DNA of 64,000 nt from Aestuariivivens marinum (GTDB taxonomy: Bacteria; Bacteroidota; Bacteroidia; Flavobacteriales; Flavobacteriaceae), in the NCBI RefSeq assembly GCF_022662175.1, contig NZ_JAKMCR010000001.1, positions 806,001 through 870,000 of the forward strand, in the 5' to 3' direction. Below the pieces are notes generated by a model, which was given only the letters and a program-made list of their open reading frames with translations, did no database searches and had not been told where the DNA came from. Made by a program: the position numbers and the translations under genes. Within the stretch, counting starts at the first letter, position 1. Each line of letters begins with the position of its first letter. Below are positions 54,347 to 63,438 of this stretch, one piece after another.

Positions 54347-54778
54347 TTATCTATTCATATTTTTTATTTGGTCCATAAAAGTATCTAGGTCTGCACCATT
54401 ATGCACTAATGTTAGTGCCTTATCCACTATGTATTTTGCATTTACTGCATGAAACCCTAGCCCAACTGCAATCTTTCTAAGTAAGGCTTCTTCATGCTCA
54501 TCCCTAATATGGTCAGCATATACCATTCGAGCTAAATCATATAAGCGTTCCAAACGACTGTCGTAAGATACAGGCGGATTGATGGGATGCGATTGATAAT
54601 CCTTTAAGATAGTTTTATATTCTGTATCACTAATATCTAAATTGCGAGCCAAACGATCCAAAAACGCTTTTTCTTCATCGGTAATCACACCATCGTCCAT
54701 AGCTACACGCACAATTGCAGCAAAATGATCCTCATTACGCTTTTTAAATCCACTATCAAATAAATCTGAAATAGACAT
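54347..54778 (-). CDS. TerB-like tellurite-resistance-domain protein
   Basis: 143 residues from ATG 54778 (MSISDLFDSGFKKR); the longer frame upstream would start inside its promoter. One TerB domain (about 15-125) with VAMDDGVITDEEKAFLDRLA and VYADHIRDEHEEALLRKIA, acidic and possibly metal-binding. Role unknown; the name does not show tellurite resistance. Not adjacent to other ter genes. Confidence 0.85.
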   Translation of the reverse strand: MSISDLFDSGFKKRNEDHFAAIVRVAMDDGVITDEEKAFLDRLARNLDISDTEYKTILKDYQSHPINPPVSYDSRLERLYDLARMVYADHIRDEHEEALLRKIAVGLGFHAVNAKYIVDKALTLVHNGADLDTFMDQIKNMNR

Positions 54779-54801
54779 ATTTTTATTCTTTATTAATGCT
54801 G

Positions 54802-54809
54802 CAAACCTA
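54802..54809 (-). promoter_or_regulatory. -7 element TAGGTTTG for the TerB gene
   Basis: Minus-strand perfect TAnnTTTG, 23 bases before ATG 54778; decides that start. Confidence 0.6.
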
Positions 54810-54976
54810 CATATTTTTTTTAACAAACTAAGCTGAATTTTTAATTTTTTGGTCGATACTCCAAGGCTTTTTTCATTGTTTTTTTGAAATTAATAGATTA
54901 AAAAACAACTAGAATTTTAACACATTTTTAGGTAAAGGTAATGACCGAAAGATTTTACATAAGCTAAATATTTCCG

Positions 54977-54984
54977 TAACTTTG
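54977..54984 (+). promoter_or_regulatory. ferritin -7 element TAACTTTG
   Basis: Perfect TAnnTTTG, 14 bases before the ferritin ATG, giving a short leader. No TTG at the expected -33 place. Confidence 0.6.
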
Positions 54985-54998
54985 AAAAAAACAATATC

Positions 54999-55517
54999 AT
55001 GTTATCAAAATCTATAGAAAAGGCACTAAACGATCAAATTCGTATTGAGGCAGAATCTTCGCAAATTTATTTAGCTATGGCATGTTGGGCCGAGGTAAAA
55101 GGTTTGGAAGGCGTTGCAGGATTTATGTACGATCAGTCCAATGAAGAACGTGATCACATGCTTAAATTGGTTAAGTTCGTGAACGAACGTGGTGGACATG
55201 CCCATATTTCGGAATTAAAGGCTCCTAATGTTACGTTCGAATCCTTTAAGGAAATGTTTGAAAAGCTTTTCGAGCATGAAGTTTTTGTTTCCGAAAGTAT
55301 TAACAATTTGGTACATATTACCCTTCAGGAAAAAGATTATGCCACACATAATTTCTTGCAATGGTATGTGTCTGAACAAATTGAAGAAGAAGCCATGGCT
55401 AGAACCATTTTGGATAAAATAAACCTTATTGGAAACGATAAAGGAGGTTTATACTTATTTGACAGGGATATTGTGAATCTAACAGTGAATTCTGCTTCAA
55501 TGGATAATCCAGAATAA
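54999..55517 (+). CDS. ferritin (FtnA type)
   Basis: 172 residues. Ferroxidase residues: Glu in RIEAESSQIYLAMACWAEVK, EERDH in DQSNEERDHMLKLVKFVNE, and QWYVSEQIEEEAMARTILDK. Stores iron as ferric mineral. Next to the Cys-rich small gene and 0.8 kb before mfd; an iron-buffer role fits with the heme cluster but the link is only by theme. Confidence 0.96.
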   Translation: MLSKSIEKALNDQIRIEAESSQIYLAMACWAEVKGLEGVAGFMYDQSNEERDHMLKLVKFVNERGGHAHISELKAPNVTFESFKEMFEKLFEHEVFVSESINNLVHITLQEKDYATHNFLQWYVSEQIEEEAMARTILDKINLIGNDKGGLYLFDRDIVNLTVNSASMDNPE

Positions 55518-55557
55518 ATTTAACACGTAATCTTATTTAGATTTAATAAAAATAACA

Positions 55558-55565
55558 TACTTTTG
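55558..55565 (+). promoter_or_regulatory. -7 element TACTTTTG for the Cys-rich small gene
   Basis: Perfect TAnnTTTG 57 bases before the TTG start of the small Cys-rich frame. Together with the terminator at 55783-55813 it marks an independent ~240-nt transcript. Confidence 0.6.
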
Positions 55566-55622
55566 TAATAAATCTCTAGAAGCTGTTTTGAAATTTGGAC
55601 AGTCTCTTATTACCTATAAGGT

Positions 55623-55784
55623 TTGGGAAAAAAGAAGCAAAAGAAAAAGATTAAAAAACTGCAGCAATTGGGGCTTATTACTTCATGTAATGTAAAAACG
55701 AGTTGCTGTAAAAAATATAAGAAGTGTGACATGAAGCGTTGTAAAAAATGTCCGTGTTTCGATTTGCTAAAAAAAGTAGCATAA
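55623..55784 (+). CDS. small Cys- and Lys-rich protein
   Basis: 53 residues, TTG 55623 (LGKKKQKKKIKKLQQLGLIT at the N-terminus) to TAA 55784, which is already in the terminator stem. Seven cysteines cluster in the second half (TSCNVKTSCCKKYKKCDMKR, CKKCPCFDLL), suggesting metal or disulfide binding; the first half is strongly basic. The TTG start follows an in-frame stop by two codons. Small proteins with a CCKKYKK...C..CP tail occur in other Bacteroidota in my memory. A clean promoter and terminator support expression. Shadow frames on the other strand were rejected. Confidence 0.6.
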   Translation: MGKKKQKKKIKKLQQLGLITSCNVKTSCCKKYKKCDMKRCKKCPCFDLLKKVA

Positions 55785-55813
55785 AAAAGCGAACTCAAAA
55801 GGTTCGCTTTTTT
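55783..55813 (+). terminator. intrinsic terminator of the Cys-rich small gene
   Basis: AAAAAAGCGAAC / GTTCGCTTTTTT, perfect 12-bp stem, 7-base loop, T run. Confidence 0.9.
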
Positions 55814-55876
55814 AATAAATTTTGTTTCTAGGTTGATAGGGTTCTTTTTAAGCATTATATAATCGGTTTGAAATAT

Positions 55877-55884
55877 TATCTTTG
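55877..55884 (+). promoter_or_regulatory. mfd -7 element TATCTTTG
   Basis: Perfect TAnnTTTG, 19 bases before the GTG start of mfd. Confidence 0.6.
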
Positions 55885-55903
55885 CAACCCAAAACAACAT
55901 TAG

Positions 55904-58900
55904 GTGAGTAAAATTACCCTCTCCCAAACTTTTGCACAGGCTTTGCAAACGCAAAATCTGCAGACTGCTATTGTCCATCCCAAACAAAAAACACATGCAA
56001 AAGGCTTAGTTGGTTCGTTATTTTCTTTCGTAATATCAAGTGTTTTTAAGGATGCTCAAAAGCCTTTTCTGCTCATTTTCAACGATAAGGAAGAAGCGGC
56101 CCACTACCTGAATGATCTAGAACAACTGCTTAATGATAAGGATGTGTTGTTTTATCCTGGGAGTTACCGCAGGCCTTACGAAATAGAGGAAACCGATAAT
56201 GCCAATGTGCTATTACGTGCTGAGGTGTTAAACCGCATCAACTCCCAAAAAAAACCAGCTATAATTGTTACCTATCCCGATGCTCTTTTTGAAAAAGTAG
56301 TAACCCGAAGAGAGTTGGAACGTAATACCTTAAATATTTCGGTTGGAGAAAGCTTGTCCATCGATTTTATTAATGAAGTCCTGTTTGAATATCGGTTTAA
56401 GCGTGTGGATTTTGTAACCGAACCTGGCGAGTTTTCCGTTAGGGGAGGTATTGTTGATGTCTTTTCGTTTTCACATGATGAACCCTATCGCATTGAGTTT
56501 TTTGGTGATGAGGTTGATAGTATAAGGACTTTTAATGTGGAAACACAGCTTTCCTTAAACCAGATTAAAAAGATTAATATTATTCCCAATGTGGCCAACA
56601 AATTTTTGGAGGAAAAACGACAAAGTTTTTTAAGCTACATTGCCCAAAAAACGGTAATAGGTCTAAAAAATGCCGATTTACTCTTTTCGAGAATAGACGA
56701 TTTTTATACCAAAGCCGAAAAGGCCTTTAAAAAGTTGACTTCTTATATAAAACATGTAGAACCCCATGAACTGTTTTGCGATTCTCAGGAACTTAAGAAA
56801 CAGTTATTGGGTTTTTCGATTATTGAGTTTGGGGGCACTTCTTTTTTTAGCAGGAGCGTCATTGCGAATGAAATGAAGCAATCTTTGTCAAAAGATGGGA
56901 TTACCACGTCGCAAGCTCCTCGTAATGAGAATATAATAGTATTCAACAGCACCCCCCAACCGTCCTTCAACAAACAGTTTAATTTACTTATTGAGGACTT
57001 AAATGCTAATAACGATAAAGGCTATACCAATTATATTGCTTGTATAAGCGAACAACAAGCCAAGCGATTTCATGATATTTTTGACGATGCTCATTTAGAT
57101 GTCAAGCAATACAAAACCGTTATTTTATCCTTACACCAAGGGTTTATAGACCACGATAATAAAATAGTGTGTTATACCGATCATGAAATCTTTGAGCGTT
57201 ACCATAAGTTTCATATAAAAAACAGTTATGCCAAAAAGCAGGCCATTACATTAAAGGAACTTACCAATTTAGATATAGGCGATTATGTAACCCATATCGA
57301 TCACGGGATTGGCCGTTTTGGAGGGCTTCAAAAAATTGACGTAGAAGGGAAAAAACAAGAAGCTATAAAACTTATTTATGGAGAGCGTGATATTTTGTAT
57401 TTAAGCATCCATTCACTACATAAAATCACGAAGTTTAATGGCAAGGATGGCAAACCTCCCAAAATTTACAAGTTGGGAAGCAATGCTTGGAAAACCCTAA
57501 AAGAAAAGACCAAGACACGAGTCAAACATATTGCATTCAATTTAATTAAGCTGTATGCTAAACGTAAGACCGAAAAAGGATTTCAATACCATCCAGACAG
57601 CTATATGCAACACGAGTTGGAAGCCTCGTTTATTTATGAAGACACGCCCGACCAAAGTACGGCGACAGCCGATATTAAAGCTGATATGGAAAGTGAACGC
57701 CCAATGGATCGGTTGGTATGTGGCGATGTAGGTTTTGGTAAAACAGAAGTGGCCATTCGGGCGGCATTTAAAGCAGTTGATAATGGCAAACAAGTTGCCG
57801 TTTTAGTCCCCACAACTATTTTGGCGTATCAACATTACCGAACCTTTTCACAGCGGTTAAAAGATTTTCCTGTAAATGTAGACTATCTTAATCGATTTAG
57901 AACGGCTAAAGAAAAAAGATTGACTTTAGAGGGCCTTGAAAAAGGCGGTGTAGACATTATTATTGGCACACACCAACTGGTGAATAAAAATGTGAATTTT
58001 AAGGATCTGGGATTATTAATTGTGGACGAAGAGCAAAAGTTTGGTGTCGCTGTAAAAGAGAAGTTAAAAACCTTAAAGGAAAATGTAGATGTATTAACCT
58101 TAACAGCAACGCCTATACCAAGAACACTTCAGTTTAGCTTAATGGCGGCTCGTGATTTATCGGTGATTACTACACCACCACCAAACCGTTATCCCATAGA
58201 AAGCCATGTTGTTCGCTTTAATGAAGAAACCATTAGGGATGCAATAAGTTATGAAATTCAGCGTGGCGGACAGATTTTTTTCATCCATAACCGGATTGAA
58301 AACATAAAGGAGGTCGCTGGGATGATTCAGCGTTTAGTTCCAGATGCCAAAATTGGTATTGGTCATGGACAAATGGAAGGCAAAAAATTGGAACAGTTGA
58401 TGCTGGCGTTTATGGATGGTGTCTTCGATGTGCTGGTAAGCACAACTATAGTGGAAAGTGGACTTGATGTCCCCAACGCTAATACCATTTTTATTAATAA
58501 TGCTAATAATTTTGGGTTGAGTGATCTGCACCAAATGCGAGGTCGGGTTGGGCGAAGCAACAAAAAAGCGTTTTGCTATTTCATCACACCAGAGTATTCG
58601 GCGATGACCGAAGATGCCAGAAAACGTATTACGGCCTTAGAGCAGTTTACAGAATTGGGCAGTGGCTTCAATATAGCCATGAAGGATTTGGAAATACGTG
58701 GGGCAGGGGATTTGTTGGGAGGCGAGCAAAGTGGTTTTATCAATGAAATAGGTTTTGATACTTATCAGAAAATATTAAATGAAGCCATTGAAGAACTTAA
58801 GGAAAATGAATTTAAAGACCTATATCAAGACCAAAAAGAAGATAAAGTTTTTGTAAAGGATGTTACTATCGATTCCGATTTTGAGTTGTTATTTCCAGAT

Positions 58901-59317
58901 AGTTACGTGAATAACATAACTGAACGATTAAATCTGTACACTCAGCTTAATAATATTAAAACCGAAGAAGAATTGCATACTTTTGAAGCGTCTTTGACGG
59001 ATCGATTTGGAGCATTGCCACCACAAGTAACCGATTTATTAAATAGTGTTCAAATAAAGTGGTTGGCTACTAAGATAGGGTTGGAAAAAGTGGTGATGAA
59101 ACAAGGTAAGTTTATTGGATATTTTATTAGTGATCAACAAAGTAGTTTTTATCAGAGTTCTGCATTTACAAAAGTATTACAGTTTGTTCAAACACATTCC
59201 AATGTATGCAGAATGAAAGAAAAGCAAACTAGAAAAGGGTTGCGTTTAATGCTTACTTTTGAAAACATCAAAACGGTTAAACATGCATTGCAGGTTTTAA
59301 AATCTATTGTGGCTTAA
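55904..59317 (+). CDS. mfd: transcription-repair coupling factor, with an in-frame palindromic insert
   Basis: 1137 residues from GTG 55904. N-terminal UvrB-like region, CarD-like RNA polymerase-binding domain (about 460-520, DIGDYVTHIDHGIGRFGG), translocase with Walker A CGDVGFGKTEVA (about 605-616) and DEEQKFG, and C-terminal TRCF domain (DLEIRGAGDLLGGEQSGFIN). Residues about 316-344 (SRSVIANEMKQSLSKDGITT and following) come from a palindromic repeat (56857-56928) related to the one in metG, in the opposite orientation; flanks IIEFGG and IVFNSTPQPSFNKQF are normal for the family. Frees stalled RNA polymerase and recruits UvrA. Confidence 0.96.
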   Translation: MSKITLSQTFAQALQTQNLQTAIVHPKQKTHAKGLVGSLFSFVISSVFKDAQKPFLLIFNDKEEAAHYLNDLEQLLNDKDVLFYPGSYRRPYEIEETDNANVLLRAEVLNRINSQKKPAIIVTYPDALFEKVVTRRELERNTLNISVGESLSIDFINEVLFEYRFKRVDFVTEPGEFSVRGGIVDVFSFSHDEPYRIEFFGDEVDSIRTFNVETQLSLNQIKKINIIPNVANKFLEEKRQSFLSYIAQKTVIGLKNADLLFSRIDDFYTKAEKAFKKLTSYIKHVEPHELFCDSQELKKQLLGFSIIEFGGTSFFSRSVIANEMKQSLSKDGITTSQAPRNENIIVFNSTPQPSFNKQFNLLIEDLNANNDKGYTNYIACISEQQAKRFHDIFDDAHLDVKQYKTVILSLHQGFIDHDNKIVCYTDHEIFERYHKFHIKNSYAKKQAITLKELTNLDIGDYVTHIDHGIGRFGGLQKIDVEGKKQEAIKLIYGERDILYLSIHSLHKITKFNGKDGKPPKIYKLGSNAWKTLKEKTKTRVKHIAFNLIKLYAKRKTEKGFQYHPDSYMQHELEASFIYEDTPDQSTATADIKADMESERPMDRLVCGDVGFGKTEVAIRAAFKAVDNGKQVAVLVPTTILAYQHYRTFSQRLKDFPVNVDYLNRFRTAKEKRLTLEGLEKGGVDIIIGTHQLVNKNVNFKDLGLLIVDEEQKFGVAVKEKLKTLKENVDVLTLTATPIPRTLQFSLMAARDLSVITTPPPNRYPIESHVVRFNEETIRDAISYEIQRGGQIFFIHNRIENIKEVAGMIQRLVPDAKIGIGHGQMEGKKLEQLMLAFMDGVFDVLVSTTIVESGLDVPNANTIFINNANNFGLSDLHQMRGRVGRSNKKAFCYFITPEYSAMTEDARKRITALEQFTELGSGFNIAMKDLEIRGAGDLLGGEQSGFINEIGFDTYQKILNEAIEELKENEFKDLYQDQKEDKVFVKDVTIDSDFELLFPDSYVNNITERLNLYTQLNNIKTEEELHTFEASLTDRFGALPPQVTDLLNSVQIKWLATKIGLEKVVMKQGKFIGYFISDQQSSFYQSSAFTKVLQFVQTHSNVCRMKEKQTRKGLRLMLTFENIKTVKHALQVLKSIVA
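56857..56928 (-). repeat. protein-coding palindromic element inside mfd (opposite orientation)
   Basis: CGTCATTGCG (56857), TGAAGCAATC (56874-56883), GATTACCACGTCGC (56899-56912), GCTCCTC (56915), GTAATGA (56922-56928). Reverse-complemented these are the metG blocks GAGGAGC, GCGACGT.GT.ATC, GATTGCTTCA, CGCAATGACG. About 11 bases shorter in the last spacer than in metG. Confidence 0.85.
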
Positions 59318-59393
59318 TTGTTGATTTTATGAAACGAACCATAGCAAATCTTTATATCTGCAGAGATGATTATTGGCGAATTACATCTGACCG

Positions 59394-60740
59394 ATGAAAA
59401 AAATAAAATTGAAACGTTTAGTATTAACATTCTTTTTGTTGCCGAGTTTGCTTTTGGCCCAACATACCATAAAGGGGGTGTTCTCGCCTGCTGAAGACTA
59501 CAATGTGGTGCTTTTATATAAATCGATGCCAACGGTTTCAAATTATATTGCCAGTTCAGAGATAAAAGAAGATGGTAGTTTTCAATTTCAATTAGACTCC
59601 ACAATGACCAAGGGCATATATAAAATAGTGTATGCCATTCCTCAGGAAGACTATAATTTCGATGTGATCTACAACGCCAAGGAAGATGTTGAGTTAACTT
59701 TTAATGCTGAAACTGGCGTTACATTTCAAAAGTCTTTTGAAAACAGATTATTAGCCTCTTATACCAACAGTATGGCTATGGTAACACAAGCCATAGCAAA
59801 TTATTATAGTCAACAAAATAAAGATACTATAGCTTTAAAAGCTATTTTTAAAACCCAAAAAGAAACTCAAGAAAATTTCGAAAAAACAGCTAAGGGCAGT
59901 ATTGTTTTTCAATTTATTAAAGCGAATAAACCGTATATTCCAAAGAAGTATGTTGATTTTAAAACTTATGTCAAGCAGTTAAAAGACCATTATTTTGATT
60001 ATATCGATTTTAACAATAAAATACTTCAAAGCTCTAGTTTTTTAGAAGAGAAAATGCTTAATTATGTCTTTGGGATGTTTTCAAAAACCAAAGACGAAAT
60101 CAACAATTATAAAGATAATATTGATGTATTTTGTACGGTTTTAAAACCAACACCGCTTGAAGTAAAACGTATTTTATTAGTCGATTTATGGCAACAGATG
60201 GTTGACCTAAACAAAGAAGCAGTAGCTAATTACCTAGCCGAAACCTACTTAATGGATATCGCAGTCGCCCTAAACGATCAACACTTGTTAAATGGGTTAA
60301 TGGTTTATAAGGATACTTCTGTTGGAAATGAAGCTCCGGATTTTTCATTTGAAATGACCAAAGAGGGTAAAAAAACTATTAAAAGATTAAGTGAACTTTC
60401 AGAGTATAAAAACTATGTTGTTGTATTTTGGAGTACTACCTGCTCATACTGTTTGGATGAAATTCCTAGGCTTCAAGCATTTGCAAAAACACTAGAAAAA
60501 GGATTGGTTAAAGTTATTGCTATAGCCATTGAAGATGAAGATATTAAATGGAAAACGTTGAAATTGAACTACCCTGAATTTATACATATTTATGGAAAGG
60601 GTAAATGGGATAATGAGATAGGGAACAGCTATGGTGTAACGGCAACGCCTACTTATTTTATTTTGGACAAGGACAAGAAAATTATTTCCAAACCAGAAGA
60701 TGTTGAAGCTTTGAAAGCCTGGTTTACCAAAGACTTATAG
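59394..60740 (+). CDS. TlpA-like thioredoxin-domain protein
   Basis: 448 residues. Signal peptide (LVLTFFLLPSLLLAQ), an N-terminal beta-rich and helical region (about 20-310) usual in Bacteroidota thiol proteins, and a C-terminal thioredoxin fold (about 315-448) with the active site C350-S-Y-C353 in WSTTCSYCLDEIPRLQ and cis-Pro in GVTATPTYFILD. Periplasmic thiol-disulfide exchange, possibly cytochrome maturation; partner unknown. Confidence 0.87.
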   Translation: MKKIKLKRLVLTFFLLPSLLLAQHTIKGVFSPAEDYNVVLLYKSMPTVSNYIASSEIKEDGSFQFQLDSTMTKGIYKIVYAIPQEDYNFDVIYNAKEDVELTFNAETGVTFQKSFENRLLASYTNSMAMVTQAIANYYSQQNKDTIALKAIFKTQKETQENFEKTAKGSIVFQFIKANKPYIPKKYVDFKTYVKQLKDHYFDYIDFNNKILQSSSFLEEKMLNYVFGMFSKTKDEINNYKDNIDVFCTVLKPTPLEVKRILLVDLWQQMVDLNKEAVANYLAETYLMDIAVALNDQHLLNGLMVYKDTSVGNEAPDFSFEMTKEGKKTIKRLSELSEYKNYVVVFWSTTCSYCLDEIPRLQAFAKTLEKGLVKVIAIAIEDEDIKWKTLKLNYPEFIHIYGKGKWDNEIGNSYGVTATPTYFILDKDKKIISKPEDVEALKAWFTKDL

Positions 60741-60744
60741 AAAT

Positions 60745-61104
60745 TTAAAAATGATAAAACGCATTTTCTAAGTGTTCAACTTCGAAGGATTTACCGTTTT
60801 TAACAATGGCGATAATATCGAACCGAACCTCGACGTCTAAATCGTTAACGGTAACATATTCATCAACAGCTTTCACCAAATTTTTAATTTGTTTGGGTTT
60901 TACAAAATCCTGGGGGTTGCCAAAATCCGCCGAGGAGCGGGTTTTTACTTCTACAATGGCAAGTGTGTCATTGTACTGAGCAATAATATCCACTTCTGCT
61001 TTTTCAAAACGGAAGTTGCGTTCTACAATCTCATAGCCTTTTTTCAGTAGAAAGTCTACAGCCAGTTGTTCACCTTTTTTACCGAGTTGGTTGTGTTGCG
61101 CCAT
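60745..61104 (-). CDS. YraN/UPF0102 family endonuclease-like protein
   Basis: 119 residues. LGKKGEQLAVDFLLKKGYEI, then DIIAQYNDTLAIVEVKTRSS (D...EVK nuclease core), as in the YraN family of restriction-endonuclease-like folds. Function unsettled. Convergent with the TlpA gene (4-base gap). Confidence 0.92.
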   Translation of the reverse strand: MAQHNQLGKKGEQLAVDFLLKKGYEIVERNFRFEKAEVDIIAQYNDTLAIVEVKTRSSADFGNPQDFVKPKQIKNLVKAVDEYVTVNDLDVEVRFDIIAIVKNGKSFEVEHLENAFYHF

Positions 61105-61156
61105 AAGTTTTTTTAGATCTAAATGGTTTCTAAAACGCGGTATCTAAGATATTAAT

Positions 61157-62317
61157 TCATCCTCTAAACAAAAAGAAATCATCTTTCATATGTTCAATTT
61201 GGGTGTCTTCGTTAGTGATAATGTAGTCGATAGCTTGGGCAGTAAAGTCGTTGCCTTTTTCTGTTAATGAAACAATTTTATTGTTAATCGTAATCATATT
61301 GTTTTTCAAGGCTAAATCCAATACTGTTTTACTACGAACCTTTTGCCAATTGATATGCTCATTTAAATGATTGACATGGCGTTCTCCTTCCTCGTTATGG
61401 TTTTTAAGATGAAGCAAAAAGGTTAACAGGAAAACTTCAGTACGTTGTTGTTTCTCACGAAATAAAACGGCAATAATACCTTTACTTGGGGCAAAGAGGT
61501 ATACCACAAAAAATATAAGGCCTAATATGGTGGTAATAGAACCAGCAATTGAAGCATCCAGTATATGGGCCAGCCAATACCCCATTATGGCACTAAAAAC
61601 TCCAAAGCACATGGCATAAACAAGCATGCGCTTTAAATTTGTAGTCAATAGATAAGCGGTGGCTGCTGGCGCAATCATTAAAGCCACGACTAATATGGCA
61701 CCAACAGCATCAAAGGCGCCAACAGTGGTTACAGACGATACAGACATGAGTCCATAATGGATCACTCCTGGTGAAAACCCCAAAGAAGCCGCTAATCCAG
61801 CATCAAAAGTGCTCACTTTTAGTTCCTTAAAAAAAGCAGATAACAAACCAAGGGTTGTTAATAATATACACCCAATAATCCATAGGGATTTTGGGCCAAC
61901 ATCAACTCCATAAATGATTAACCTATCAAAAGGGGCAAAAGCCAGTTCGCCCAATAGTACGGCATCAACATCTAAATGGACGTCGTTGGCATTTTTAGCT
62001 ATTAATATAACACCAATGCTAAAAAGGGCAGGGAAGACCAAGCCTATGGCCGTATCTTCCTTCACCAAACCTGTTTTTTGAATGTATTCCACCAAAACCA
62101 CGGTAATAATTCCAGTAATCGCAGCTAGTAGAATAAGAAGCGGGGAGTTTAAATCTTGGGTAATAAAAAAACCAATAACGATACCGGGCAATATAGAATG
62201 ACTTATGGCGTCACTAATCATGGCCATTTTACGTAACACTAAAAACGTTCCAGGGATGGCACAGGCAATGGCAACCAAACTGGCAATAACTTGTATTTCT
62301 ATTTGGGCACTACTCAT
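61157..62317 (-). CDS. metal ABC transporter permease with winged-helix tail (second permease)
   Basis: 386 residues. ABC-3 family permease with eight or nine helices (about 1-275: MISDAISHSILPGIVIGFFI; GVDVGPKSLWIIGCILL; TVGAFDAVGAILVVALMIAP) and a cytoplasmic tail (about 285-386) that resembles a DtxR/MntR winged helix (KTVLDLALKNNMITINNKIV, SLTEKGNDFTAQAID). Imports Mn, Zn or Fe; overlaps the first permease by eight bases (62310-62317). Confidence 0.87.
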   Translation of the reverse strand: MSSAQIEIQVIASLVAIACAIPGTFLVLRKMAMISDAISHSILPGIVIGFFITQDLNSPLLILLAAITGIITVVLVEYIQKTGLVKEDTAIGLVFPALFSIGVILIAKNANDVHLDVDAVLLGELAFAPFDRLIIYGVDVGPKSLWIIGCILLTTLGLLSAFFKELKVSTFDAGLAASLGFSPGVIHYGLMSVSSVTTVGAFDAVGAILVVALMIAPAATAYLLTTNLKRMLVYAMCFGVFSAIMGYWLAHILDASIAGSITTILGLIFFVVYLFAPSKGIIAVLFREKQQRTEVFLLTFLLHLKNHNEEGERHVNHLNEHINWQKVRSKTVLDLALKNNMITINNKIVSLTEKGNDFTAQAIDYIITNEDTQIEHMKDDFFLFRG

Positions 62318-63437
62318 CGGTTTTAGATTGTTGATTGTACAAATTGGCTGCAGTATTAAAACCTTCCTTAGTTAGACTCCATTGATTGCCCTCCAAATGC
62401 ACGTAATTTTTTCTAACGAGCTTTTGAAGCGTCTCTTTGGTATACCCTTGAAAATTATTTAAGATTTTAATGGCATGCGGATGCGATATATCGTCATGGG
62501 TTTTAACAATGTTGTACATAAACGACAAAGTTTTGTGGAGTTGCAAATCCCGTCTGTTTTTTATAAACCGAATTTGCTTAAACAACAAACCCCTACTGGG
62601 CGAAAAAACAAAAGAAACTAGCACAAAAATTCCAGCAATAATAACAATAACAGGGCCAGTAGATAGATTGTTTTGACTGGCACTTACCGCAGTACCAAAA
62701 ACGCCCGATAAGGATCCAAATAAGGCAGCTATAATAACCATACGACCCAAACTGTTGGTCCATTGTCGAGCAGCGGCGGCGGGAGCTAATAGCATAGCAC
62801 TCATTAAAACTACACCAACGGTCTGTAACCCCAAGACAATGGCCAAAACAATAAATGTAGTGATTAAAACATCAATAAACTTTGTATTAAATCCAAGGGT
62901 TTTGGTATAATCGGCATCGAATAAAAGAATCTTGAATTCTTTCCAGAATAATAGTAGTACAAAAAAACAAATGCCTGTTACCAGGGTCATCATCCATACA
63001 TCACTTTCCACTAAGGTGGCTGCTTGACCAAATAAATACTTGTCCAATCCTGCTTGATTGGCATTGGGTTGTTTTTGAATAAAGGTGAGCAATAACATAC
63101 CGAAACCAAAGAACAAGGATAAAATCAACCCCAAAGCGGTATCTGATTTTAAATGTGTTTTCTTTATAATACCCCGAATCCAAAAAGTACCTATGAGGCC
63201 GCTTACCAAAGCTCCTAGTAATAATATATTACTATCCTTTGCTCCTGTAATTAAAAAGGCAATGGCTATACCAGGAAGAGCAGCATGCGAAATGGCATCG
63301 CCCAACAAACTTTGTTTGCGCAATACAGCAAAACTGCCCAACATACCCGTAACAGCACCTAGTATGGCAGTTCCCAAGGTAATGGTGCGGAGGGTATAGT
63401 CTGTAAAAACTAATTGTATGTATTCTGTTATATCCAT
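62310..63437 (-). CDS. metal ABC transporter permease with winged-helix tail (first permease)
   Basis: 375 residues from ATG 63437 (MDITEYIQLVFTDYTLR). A longer frame begins with TTG 63476, but its extra residues (EEIPVFAGI) are just the translation of a hairpin repeat and were rejected. ABC-3 core (about 1-265: LLGDAISHAALPGIAIAFLI; VGVVLMSAMLLAPAAAARQW) and C-terminal winged-helix-like tail (about 290-375: HPHAIKILNNFQGYTKETLQ, WSLTKEGFNTAANLY). Follows the ATPase gene of the same operon; the hairpin sits just before the start. Confidence 0.87.
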   Translation of the reverse strand: MDITEYIQLVFTDYTLRTITLGTAILGAVTGMLGSFAVLRKQSLLGDAISHAALPGIAIAFLITGAKDSNILLLGALVSGLIGTFWIRGIIKKTHLKSDTALGLILSLFFGFGMLLLTFIQKQPNANQAGLDKYLFGQAATLVESDVWMMTLVTGICFFVLLLFWKEFKILLFDADYTKTLGFNTKFIDVLITTFIVLAIVLGLQTVGVVLMSAMLLAPAAAARQWTNSLGRMVIIAALFGSLSGVFGTAVSASQNNLSTGPVIVIIAGIFVLVSFVFSPSRGLLFKQIRFIKNRRDLQLHKTLSFMYNIVKTHDDISHPHAIKILNNFQGYTKETLQKLVRKNYVHLEGNQWSLTKEGFNTAANLYNQQSKTDE

Positions 63438-63438
63438 A

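Noticed and set aside
55236-55250. TTCGAATCC, like a tRNA T-loop
   Set aside because: It lies inside the ferritin frame, and no acceptor or anticodon stem can be formed around it.
55610-55996. 128-codon open frame on the minus strand across the ferritin-mfd gap
   Set aside because: It runs through a promoter, a terminator and the mfd start, and is low in complexity; the plus-strand Cys-rich gene with signals is the better reading.
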